Source: Streptomyces tsukubensis (lineage in GTDB: Bacteria > Actinomycetota > Actinomycetes > Streptomycetales > Streptomycetaceae). From it: 64,000 bases of DNA. The stretch spans positions 3,556,501 through 3,620,500 of the forward strand of contig NZ_CP020700.1 of the NCBI RefSeq assembly GCF_003932715.1. Direction: 5' to 3'. The position numbers and the translations under genes were made by a program. The notes under the pieces were generated by a model, which saw only the letters and a program-made list of their open reading frames with translations, was not told the origin of the DNA and searched no databases. Shown here in pieces: positions 17,249 through 24,404 of the stretch; position 1 is the first letter of the stretch; the number at the start of each line of letters is the position of its first letter.

Positions 17249-18226
17249 ATGACCGGTTTCCGTGGAAGCGTTGCCGTTGTGCGAACCGACCGGCTGGTGG
17301 CCGTCCTCCTCCTGCTGCAGCGGCGCGAGCAGGTGACAGCGGCAGAGGTCGCCCGTGAGCTGGAGGTCTCCGAGCGCACGGCCCGCCGCGACCTCGACGC
17401 CCTGGCCATGGCCGGGGTGCCCGTGTACTCCGTGCAGGGCCGGGGCGGCGGCTGGCGGCTCGTGGGCGGCGCCCGTACCGACCTGTCCGGGCTGACCGCG
17501 AGTGAGGCCCGCGCCCTGTTCCTGGTCGCCGGCCCGGCCTCGGCTGCGACACCGGCCGTGAAGGCGGCTCTGCGCAAGCTCGTCCAAGCCCTGCCGGAGC
17601 CCTTCCGGGTGCAGGCCGAGGCGGCGGCTTCGTCGTTGGTCAGGGACCCGCAGCGATGGGGGTCGACCCGGGTCGAACACCCGCCGCCCCGCTTCCTCGA
17701 CGAACTCCAGGACGCGGTGATCCGCGGCGTCCGGGTGCGCCTCGGCTACGTCGACCGCGAAGGCGCCGGGACCGAGAGGACCGTCCATCCGCTGGGCATT
17801 GTCGCCAAGGGTCCGTCCTGGTACCTCGTTGCCGGCACCGCGGCCGGCCGGCGGACCTTCCGTATCGACCGTGTGTCGTCCGTCGACCCGACCGGCGATC
17901 CCGTGGTCCGGCCCGAGGGCTTCGACCTTGCCGAGAGCTGGCGCGCGATCGCCGACGAGGTCGACCGCAGGCGAACGCCCCTCGAAATCCGGGCGGTCTG
18001 CGTGCCCCACGGGCTGGACGTGCTCCGGATGGCTTTCGGTGACCGGCTGGAGGTGGGAGGTGCCACGGCCGACGGCCGCATCGAGGTCGTGATCCGCGGC
18101 ACCAACGAGTACGTCGGCGCCGGCGAGCTCGCCGGGCTGGTCGAATGGCTGGAGGTGACCGGCCCTCCCGGCGTACGGGACCGCTTGGCGTCGATCGGCA
18201 GGGCGCTCGTCGCGCGGTACGGCTGA
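17249..18226 (+). CDS. HTH-WYL domain transcriptional regulator
   Basis: The 325-aa protein has an N-terminal DeoR-like winged helix (about 13-75: TAAEVARELEVSERTARRDL) and a WYL domain (about 150-235) with GPSWYLVAGT, where WYL ligand-binding residues sit, followed by RTFRIDRVSSV and a WCX-like C-terminal part. WYL proteins sense small ligands or nucleic acids. The start could be ATG 17249 or the in-frame GTG 17279. It is divergent from the epoxide hydrolase gene across 156 bases, so regulation of that gene is likely but not shown. Confidence 0.88.
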   Translation: MTGFRGSVAVVRTDRLVAVLLLLQRREQVTAAEVARELEVSERTARRDLDALAMAGVPVYSVQGRGGGWRLVGGARTDLSGLTASEARALFLVAGPASAATPAVKAALRKLVQALPEPFRVQAEAAASSLVRDPQRWGSTRVEHPPPRFLDELQDAVIRGVRVRLGYVDREGAGTERTVHPLGIVAKGPSWYLVAGTAAGRRTFRIDRVSSVDPTGDPVVRPEGFDLAESWRAIADEVDRRRTPLEIRAVCVPHGLDVLRMAFGDRLEVGGATADGRIEVVIRGTNEYVGAGELAGLVEWLEVTGPPGVRDRLASIGRALVARYG

Positions 18227-18338
18227 GACCGTGCCGCCGTGCCGCCGTGCCGTAGCGCCGCCGTGCCGTAGCGCGAATCCCGGAGACGCCCTCGCGGACG
18301 GTTTCCCGGACCGGCCGAAACGGGCACGGCCGAGACGG

Positions 18339-19955
18339 TCACGGCCGAGTCGGGCACTCCAGGATCCGGCCGTCGACGGTCCCGATGAGCAGGTGCCCCC
18401 GGGGCGCCACGGCAAGGGACAGGGCCGTGGTCGGTGCCCCGTCGACCTTCAGCTCGGTATGCCAGCGCACCGAGCCGTCACCGGCATCCAGTGCCGTCAG
18501 GGCGCCGGAGTTGTAGGCCACGTAGACGGTGTCCCCGTCGGTGTCGAGGGCGGTGGCCTGATGATCGGTGCGGTGCTGCCACTCGACCGAGCCGTCCGGG
18601 GATCGCCGTACGACATAGGCGCTACCGGGTGGGAACCCCTGATGACGGTGGACGGCGCCGGCATGGACCAGGGACCGGCCCATTTCGACCGCGGGCCCCC
18701 CGTAGTGATGCTCCTCCGGTACCCAGGAGTGCGGGAAGAGCCGTCGCAGCGTCCCGTCGGCTTCCAGGGCGGCGACCCACTTGTCCCGGTGCGGCTGGTC
18801 CGGGACGGTGCCGACCAGGACGTACGGGCGGCTCGCGCGACGGACCGGGAACGGGTGGTTGAACAGGTCGAAGTGCCCGACCTTCGGACCGTTCACCGGA
18901 CCGGCCTCCGGACCCTTCACCGGACCGTCGAGGTCGAACATCAGCAGCCGTTGCGAAAGCTCGCGGCGGCCGTCCAACCGTCTGAGGACCGTCCTGCGGC
19001 CGGCCGCGACGAGAACCGTGAACGTACCGGGGTTCAGGGTCTCCAGCACCTGCCCCGTGTCGACGGAGATCCGGGCCGTCCGGGGTGCGGACACCTCCCG
19101 GCCGCCTTCCGGCTTGAGGCGACCGCGGCGTTCGGCGTTGGTCCAGACCGATACGCCGTCGGGGGCCGGAATCAGCTGCCGACCGCCCTCCTCGTCCTCG
19201 ACCGCCCACTGCAGGTCTCCCGACGGCAGCCACGACTCCGCCAGAACCCCGTCCAGAGCGGCCAGCACGCGGCCGTCCTCCGTACCTTCGACGGCCCACA
19301 CCCGCCGGCGTACGGACCACTGCCGGCCGGCCGAGGTCGCGAGGTCCGCGAGGAACCGGCGGGCCGCCGCGCTGTGGTCCTGCCGGACGGCCGGTTCCGC
19401 GGGCACGGCCAGCTCCGCGGAACCGATCGTCCCCTGACCGACGGCACGCCAGTCCGAGCGGGTCACAACGACCGTATGGCCCTCCTCGGATGCCCGCGGG
19501 TTGTCCCAGTCGTCCCACGGCGCCAGGACCAGACGGAGTGCCGTCTCGCTGCGCCATTCCACATCGAGCACCTCCCGCGGGTACTTCAGGGCGGACACCG
19601 GTTCGCCGGAGTCGAGGTGTATCAGCAGCAGTTCGCCTGTGAAGAAGTAGCCGCCGTCGTAGGACCCCGTACCAACGGCCAACAGGGGAAGGGCCGGGTG
19701 GAAGGCGAGAGACCGGACGGGGTACCGGGACCGCACCAGGGTCCGGCATCGCAGCCCGTCCTGCTCATAGACACCGATCCGGTGCCCCGTCCATCCGGAG
19801 TCCGCGGTCCCATTGCCACTCCACTGGATATGCCCGAGGTCCCCGCCCACGGCGACCGTCCCCGAACGCTCGTCGGTGACGGCCAGAGCAGGTTCTCCGA
19901 TCTCGGCGAACGGGCCGCCGCCGAGGACGCGTCGGACTGTCGGAGCAGGGGTCAT
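18339..19955 (-). CDS. Beta-propeller (WD40/PQQ-like) protein
   Basis: The 538-aa cytoplasmic protein contains repeated beta-propeller blades: VRSLAFHPALPLLAVGTGSY near residue 85, and towards the end WQHRTDHQATALDTDGDTVY and LTALDAGDGSVRWHTELKVD, which look like PQQ-type repeats. There is no signal peptide, so it is not a classic periplasmic quinoprotein. No catalytic motif is visible, and a scaffold role is inference. The segment around residues 350-365 holds a short internal repeat (GPVKGPEAGPVNGPKVG). A long palindrome lies in its 5' leader. Confidence 0.7.
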   Translation of the reverse strand: MTPAPTVRRVLGGGPFAEIGEPALAVTDERSGTVAVGGDLGHIQWSGNGTADSGWTGHRIGVYEQDGLRCRTLVRSRYPVRSLAFHPALPLLAVGTGSYDGGYFFTGELLLIHLDSGEPVSALKYPREVLDVEWRSETALRLVLAPWDDWDNPRASEEGHTVVVTRSDWRAVGQGTIGSAELAVPAEPAVRQDHSAAARRFLADLATSAGRQWSVRRRVWAVEGTEDGRVLAALDGVLAESWLPSGDLQWAVEDEEGGRQLIPAPDGVSVWTNAERRGRLKPEGGREVSAPRTARISVDTGQVLETLNPGTFTVLVAAGRRTVLRRLDGRRELSQRLLMFDLDGPVKGPEAGPVNGPKVGHFDLFNHPFPVRRASRPYVLVGTVPDQPHRDKWVAALEADGTLRRLFPHSWVPEEHHYGGPAVEMGRSLVHAGAVHRHQGFPPGSAYVVRRSPDGSVEWQHRTDHQATALDTDGDTVYVAYNSGALTALDAGDGSVRWHTELKVDGAPTTALSLAVAPRGHLLIGTVDGRILECPTRP

Positions 19956-19979
19956 ACAGGGTTCCTCCCAGGGGCGGCG

Positions 19980-20025
19980 TCATGAGCTGCCGCCGTTCCG
20001 GGCCCGGTACGGCGGCAGCTCATGA
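19980..20025. promoter_or_regulatory. 46-base near-perfect palindrome in a divergent intergenic region
   Basis: Seventeen-base arms TCATGAGCTGCCGCCGT (19980-19996) and ACGGCGGCAGCTCATGA (20009-20025) match exactly. The centre, tccgggcccggt, is itself palindromic except for its outer pair. It begins 25 bases upstream of the beta-propeller gene start and about 210 bases upstream of the MerR-PP2C gene. Because both genes point away, it is not a terminator. It could be an operator, an RNA hairpin in the leader, or a small mobile repeat. Confidence 0.6.
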
Positions 20026-20238
20026 TCCCGCCGGGCGACGGGGGCGGACCAATGGATTTCAGCCGGGCAAGGCCCTGAACGCTCCCGGTGGGTGAGCGCG
20101 GCGAGCCGGCGGCATCGCAGACACGCGGTAACGCAGACACGCAGACACGAGGACGGATCCCGCGGTTGACCTTCCCCCTGGGGGAGCCCGCAGCATCGGT
20201 GGTGCCGGGCGGAGCGCCCGGAACGAGAAGGGGCGGGC

Positions 20239-21318
20239 ATGGAGTTGCTGACCATCGGGGCGTTCGCGAAGGCGTCCCGGCTGTCACCGAAGGCGCTGCG
20301 TCTGTACGACGAACTCGGCCTGCTGACTCCCGCTCGCGTGGACCCGGTGACCGGCTACCGCCTCTACGCACCGGAACAACTGGATCAGGCCCGGCTGGTT
20401 GCCTGGCTCCGGCGGCTGGGGATGCCCCTCGCCCGCATCCGGCAGGTCTGTGCGCTGGAGGGCGGCCCGGCAGCCGAGGAGATCCGCGCGTTCTGGGCCC
20501 GGGCCGAAGCCGAGACCGCCGCACGGCGGGACCTGGCCGCCTTCCTCGTCGACCATCTCTCCCGAAAGGACCCCGTCATGTCCCCGGTCACCGAGCCCCT
20601 GGGCATCCGTTACGCCGCCCTTTCCGACCCCGGCCTGGTCCGGCAGAGCAACCAGGACACCGTCTACGCGGGGTCCCGGCTGCTCGCCGTCGCCGACGGC
20701 TACGGCAGCGGAGGTGCCCCCGCGAGCGCCGCCGCCGTCGAAGCGCTCAGAAGCCTCGAAGACGGCAGCATCCCGGCGGCCGGTCTCCTCAACGCCCTCG
20801 AAGACGCCGTCGACCGGGCCCGGCAGGCCGTGCGGGGCGTCTCCGGAGTCGACCCCGCTCCCGAAGACGCCGGGACCACGCTCACCGCGATGCTGTGGAC
20901 CGGATCGCAGCTGGCCCTCGTCCATATCGGGGACTCCCGCGTCCACCTCCTGCGGGACGGGGAACTGTTCCAGATCACCCACGACCACACCCTGGTGCAG
21001 TCGATGGTCGACGAGGGGCGCCTTCGCCCGGAGGAGGCCGCCTCCCACCCCCAGCGGTCCCTGCTGATTCGCGCCCTGGGCCGGGGAGCGGACTCCACCC
21101 CCGATATGCGCCTGCACGACGCCCGGCGGGGAGACCGCTATCTGCTCTGCTCCGACGGCCTGTCCACCGTCGTGCCGGCCGAGGAGATCCGCCGGGTGCT
21201 CTCCGAAATCGCCGAGCCCGAGCAGGCGGTACGGGAACTCGTCGCCCTCGCCAACGGCTCCGGCGGCCCCGACAACGTCAGCTGTGTGGTTGCCGATGTC
21301 CTGGGGTGTCGGCCGTAG
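20239..21318 (+). CDS. MerR regulator fused to PP2C phosphatase
   Basis: The 359-aa protein joins a MerR-type DNA-binding domain (about 1-72: LTIGAFAKASRLSPKALRLY then GYRLYAPEQLDQARLV) and dimerisation helix (about 73-110) to a PP2C Ser/Thr phosphatase domain (about 118-359). Phosphatase motifs present are RQSNQD, a metal-binding Asp in ADGYGSGG, IGDSRVHLLRDG, LCSDGL and GGPDNVS. The normal ADGMGG loop is changed to ADGYGSG, which could affect activity. The MerR effector domain is thus replaced by an enzyme. It is divergent from the beta-propeller gene. Start ATG 20239 follows gaaggggcggg. Confidence 0.88.
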   Translation: MELLTIGAFAKASRLSPKALRLYDELGLLTPARVDPVTGYRLYAPEQLDQARLVAWLRRLGMPLARIRQVCALEGGPAAEEIRAFWARAEAETAARRDLAAFLVDHLSRKDPVMSPVTEPLGIRYAALSDPGLVRQSNQDTVYAGSRLLAVADGYGSGGAPASAAAVEALRSLEDGSIPAAGLLNALEDAVDRARQAVRGVSGVDPAPEDAGTTLTAMLWTGSQLALVHIGDSRVHLLRDGELFQITHDHTLVQSMVDEGRLRPEEAASHPQRSLLIRALGRGADSTPDMRLHDARRGDRYLLCSDGLSTVVPAEEIRRVLSEIAEPEQAVRELVALANGSGGPDNVSCVVADVLGCRP

Positions 21319-21353
21319 GTGCGAGCGGCCCACCCGCAGGCGCCCGGGACAGG

Positions 21354-21608
21354 TCAGCGGCGCCGTTCCCGGTCGGTGCGCAGGAGTTCGTACTCGACCT
21401 CGCCGTGTTCGGAGCCGGGGACGGCCTCCGGCCAGTCGCCGGTGAAGGTGCGGAGGAAGGAGAGTCCCGACTTCTCCATCACGCGCCGCGACGCCCGGTT
21501 GACCGCCATCGTGTTCGCGGTCACCCGCTCGACCGCGAGCCGGGTGAAACCGTGGTCGACGAGCGCGCGGGATCCCTCGGTGGCATAGCCGCGGTCCAGG
21601 AGAGCGTG
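21354..21608 (-). pseudogene. GNAT acetyltransferase, C-terminal remnant
   Basis: The last 84 codons match the C-terminal half of RimJ/RimL-like GNAT N-acetyltransferases: RGYATEGSRALVDHGF (acetyl-CoA loop region), VERVTANTMAVNRASRRVME, then GLSFLRTFTGDWPEAVPGSE. The N-terminal 90 or so residues are missing. Upstream of 21608 the frame stays open but the sequence is unrelated, and the AraC promoter region begins there. It has been truncated, probably by deletion. Confidence 0.75.
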
Positions 21609-21767
21609 CACGCGGCGATCCTGACCGGCGCGGCGGGGACCGTGCCACCGCGTTTCCCAGCGGTACGTTCCCAGCGGTACGGCCCCGGCCACGCGCGGGC
21701 CCGCCCGATCACGGGCCGTACCGATCGCGGGTCGTACCGCCTGCGCCCTGTCGGTACCGTGGAGAGC

Positions 21768-22196
21768 ATGTCGCACGTGCCCCTGCCCGACCTCGTCCGG
21801 CTGCGCCGTGCCCGGGACACCATGGACCGCGACTACGCCCGGCCGCTGGACGTCCCGGCGCTGGCGCGGATCGCGCTGATGTCCGCCGGGCACTTCTCCC
21901 GCACGTTCCGCGCCGCCTACGGGGAGACCCCGTACAGCTACCTCATGACCCGCCGGATCGAACGGGCCAAGGTGCTGCTGCGGCGGGGCGACCTGTCCGT
22001 GACGGAGGTCTGTATGGCGGTCGGCTGTACGTCGCTGGGGTCGTTCAGCTCCCGCTTCACCGAGCTGGTCGGGGAGAGCCCGAGCGCCTATCGGGCCCGG
22101 GACCACAGCGCCGGCGCCGCCGTCCCCGGCTGTGTCGCCATGGTCCACAGCAGACCGGTCAGGATTCGAGAAGCGGGACCCGGCGCCGGTCCGTAG
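21768..22196 (+). CDS. AraC-family transcriptional regulator (short)
   Basis: The 142-aa protein is almost only an AraC DNA-binding domain: first helix-turn-helix DVPALARIALMSAGHFSRTF, then second LSVTEVCMAVGCTSLGSFSS with RFTELVGESPSAYR. It has no separate ligand-binding domain. The start is ATG 21768. It lies ten bases before a VOC-family gene on the same strand. I recall this regulator/VOC pairing as common in Streptomyces, and it suggests control of, or sensing through, the VOC protein. Confidence 0.87.
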   Translation: MSHVPLPDLVRLRRARDTMDRDYARPLDVPALARIALMSAGHFSRTFRAAYGETPYSYLMTRRIERAKVLLRRGDLSVTEVCMAVGCTSLGSFSSRFTELVGESPSAYRARDHSAGAAVPGCVAMVHSRPVRIREAGPGAGP

Positions 22197-22206
22197 CGTG
22201 AAGTGC

Positions 22207-22620
22207 ATGGACATCGAGCTTGCACAGTGCTTCATCGCCGTCGACGACACCGACAAGGCGCTCACCTTCTACCGCGACGCGCTCGGACTGGAAGTCCGCA
22301 ACGACGTCGGCTGGGAGGGGATGCGCTGGGTGACCCTCGGGGCGCCCTCGCAGAACGTGGAGGTCGTCCTCGAACCGCCGCTCGCCGACCCGGGCGCCTC
22401 CGAGGCCGACCGGAGGGCCGCCGCCGAACTGCTGGCCAAGGGCATGCTGCGCGGGGTGAACTTCCGCACCGACGACGTCGACGCCACCTTCGAGAAGATC
22501 CGCTCCGCGGGCGGCGAGGTGCTCCAGGAGCCCATGGACCAGCCGTACGGCGTCCGGGACTGCGCCTTCCGCGATCCCGCGGGGAACATGATCCGCTTCA
22601 ACTCCGCCACCCGGAAGTAG
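22207..22620 (+). CDS. VOC (glyoxalase/dioxygenase) family protein
   Basis: The 137-aa protein has the paired beta-alpha-beta-beta-beta modules of the vicinal oxygen chelate fold: CFIAVDDTDKALTFYRDALG in module 1, and VNFRTDDVDATFEKIRSAGG ending in DCAFRDPAGNMIRF in module 2. The usual first metal His is not obvious at the start (QCFIAV), so metal dependence is uncertain. Substrate is unknown. The start is ATG 22207, ten bases after the AraC gene, so they probably form an operon. Confidence 0.85.
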   Translation: MDIELAQCFIAVDDTDKALTFYRDALGLEVRNDVGWEGMRWVTLGAPSQNVEVVLEPPLADPGASEADRRAAAELLAKGMLRGVNFRTDDVDATFEKIRSAGGEVLQEPMDQPYGVRDCAFRDPAGNMIRFNSATRK

Positions 22621-22682
22621 CAGACCGGAAGCAGCAGACCGGAAAGACACCACGGGCAGCACGGGCAGCACGGACAGCTCCC

Positions 22683-22724
22683 GACGCCTTGCGAAGGCCC
22701 CGCCAAGGGCATCCCGCAAGGCGT
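22683..22724 (+). terminator. Hairpin downstream of the AraC/VOC pair
   Basis: Exact 11-base arms gacgccttgcg (22683-22693) and cgcaaggcgtc (22714-22724) with a 20-base loop, about 60 bases after the VOC stop. It is a plausible terminator. Confidence 0.6.
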
Positions 22725-23138
22725 CGTGGCGTTTCAAACACGCATTTCTCGCCATTCACCACGCACGCCGGGCGCACTCCGGGCGGCCCCGGATGCGCCT
22801 GGCGGAGTGATACGTCTGTTGTGCACCGCGCGTACGTAGCCGAGTGCGCCGCCCGCCGCTCCAAGTGCCCGTGTTTTCTACGCCATTCGCCGCGCCCGTC
22901 CACATGCCGTGGCGCAATTCTCACCCTGCGCAACCTTCGCGCAACCCCCCGGCGGATAGGGCCGCCCACCACCGCTCCCCCGTCCGCCACCCGGCCGCCC
23001 CGACCATCGCCATCAGCGGATTCATCCGCTCCGCGGGCCGGATCCACCGGGCGCGAGATGCACGCGACGGCTCCGATTCCCCGCGATCGCCGCCGCAGCA
23101 CCCCGTACGCCGCCTGGCCGGATGGCAGAAAGCGGCCG
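22725..23138. other. Gene-free spacer before the terpene synthase
   Basis: No convincing gene is seen. Short Arg/Pro-rich open frames here look like composition artefacts. The spacer contains scattered direct repeats of cgccattc (near 22750 and 22880) but no clear structure. Confidence 0.45.
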
Positions 23139-23167
23139 TTGGATGCCTATCGCACCGACAGTACTAT
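23139..23167 (+). promoter_or_regulatory. Candidate promoter of the terpene synthase gene
   Basis: TTGGAT (23139-23144) and TACTAT (23162-23167) are separated by 17 bases, an acceptable HrdB-type pair (TTGAC, TAnnnT). The region from here to 23230 is unusually AT-rich. The predicted leader is about 75 bases. Confidence 0.45.
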
Positions 23168-23249
23168 CCAACATAGTTGATCTATACACATAACCCCCCG
23201 CACATCTTCGTGTACACAGTGGTCGCATTCCGCAAAGAGGTGATCAAGC

Positions 23250-24380
23250 GTGGGGCCTCAGTTGACCGTTCCGCCGATCTACGCCCCGATTCCCCCGGCA
23301 ATCCATCCACGGCACGCCGTGATCGAGGCACGGACGGCGGCTTGGGCGGAGTCCTTCCGCATCGGCTCCCCGGAGCTGCGCGGCAGACTCGTCCGCCATG
23401 ACATCGGCACCTTCTCCGCCCGCATCCTGCCCGAAGGGCGGCAGGAGGTGGTCGAGCTCCTCGCCGACTTCGTGCTCTGGCTGTTCGGCGTGGACGACGG
23501 CTACTGCGAGGAGAGCGACCTCGGCCACCGCCCCGGCGATCTCGTCGGCGTGCTCCACCGGCTGCTGCGCGTCGCCCAGGACCCGGGCGGGCCGTTCCTC
23601 CGCTCGGACCCGCTCGCGGCGGGGCTGCGCGATCTGCGCGCCAGGATCGACCGCTTCGGTACGTACGCCCAGTCCACGCGCTGGGTGGACGCACTGCGCG
23701 AGTACTTCTTCTCCGTCGTCTGGGAGGCCGATCACCGGCGCGCGGGCACCGTACCCGATCTGAACGACTACACCCTGATGCGTCTGTACGACGGCGCCGC
23801 GACGGTGGTGTTCCCGCTGCTGGAGATGGGGCGCGGCGACGAACTGCGGCCCCAGGAACGCGACCATCCGGCCACCCGCGCCCTGTGCGAGATGACCTCG
23901 TTCATCATCAGCTGGGACAACGACATCTTCTCGCACCACAAGGAGGCCTCGGGCAAGGGTTTCTACCTGAACGCGCTCCGCGTCCTCCAGCACCACGAGC
24001 AGCTGTCGCCGGACGCCGCCCTGGCCACCGCGATCCGCCAGCGGGACCGGGTGATGTGCCTCTTCCTGCGGCTCGCGGAACGGCACCGGCGCGGCGGGAG
24101 CCCCGAGCTGTGCCGCTATCTGGACGGACTGCGGCACTTCGTCCGCGCCACCCAGGACTGGAGTGTCAGCTCCCTGCGGTACACGACGCCCGACAACCCC
24201 GCGGCGTTCCCCAGCACGTTCCGGACCACGCCCACCGACGACAGCACCGAGCCGCTGGACATCCCGGTGATCCGCTGGTGGTGGACGCTGATACCGGAGG
24301 AGCACGCGACCGGGGGACGGGGTCCGGAGTCCGGTGTGCCGGAGGAGGTGCGTCGTCCCGAGCGGGCGGCGGCCTGCTGA
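23250..24380 (+). CDS. Type I terpene synthase
   Basis: The 376-aa class I terpene cyclase has all diagnostic motifs. The Asp-rich motif is DDGYCE (D82, D83, E87). The pyrophosphate sensor Arg is R178, with D182/G183 as linker and effector. The NSE triad is NDIFSHHKE (N224, S228, E232), and W304-x5-R310-Y311 is the RY pair. It ionises a prenyl diphosphate, probably farnesyl diphosphate, using three Mg2+ ions and cyclises the cation; the product cannot be read from sequence. The start is GTG 23250 with RBS aaagagg. No P450 or prenyltransferase is adjacent, so it is a stand-alone terpene locus. Confidence 0.92.
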   Translation: MGPQLTVPPIYAPIPPAIHPRHAVIEARTAAWAESFRIGSPELRGRLVRHDIGTFSARILPEGRQEVVELLADFVLWLFGVDDGYCEESDLGHRPGDLVGVLHRLLRVAQDPGGPFLRSDPLAAGLRDLRARIDRFGTYAQSTRWVDALREYFFSVVWEADHRRAGTVPDLNDYTLMRLYDGAATVVFPLLEMGRGDELRPQERDHPATRALCEMTSFIISWDNDIFSHHKEASGKGFYLNALRVLQHHEQLSPDAALATAIRQRDRVMCLFLRLAERHRRGGSPELCRYLDGLRHFVRATQDWSVSSLRYTTPDNPAAFPSTFRTTPTDDSTEPLDIPVIRWWWTLIPEEHATGGRGPESGVPEEVRRPERAAAC

Positions 24381-24404
24381 CCAGGGGGACGGCCCGGGGC
24401 GGGT

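Noticed and set aside
18231..18280. Repeated gccgtgccgtagcgc units after the WYL gene
   Set aside because: Short local duplication without a further structure or link to a gene; not enough to call a functional element.
16145..18415. Minus-strand frame of 756 codons covering the epoxide hydrolase
   Set aside because: The N-terminal two thirds are antisense to the WYL regulator; only the hydrolase part from 17092 is a gene.
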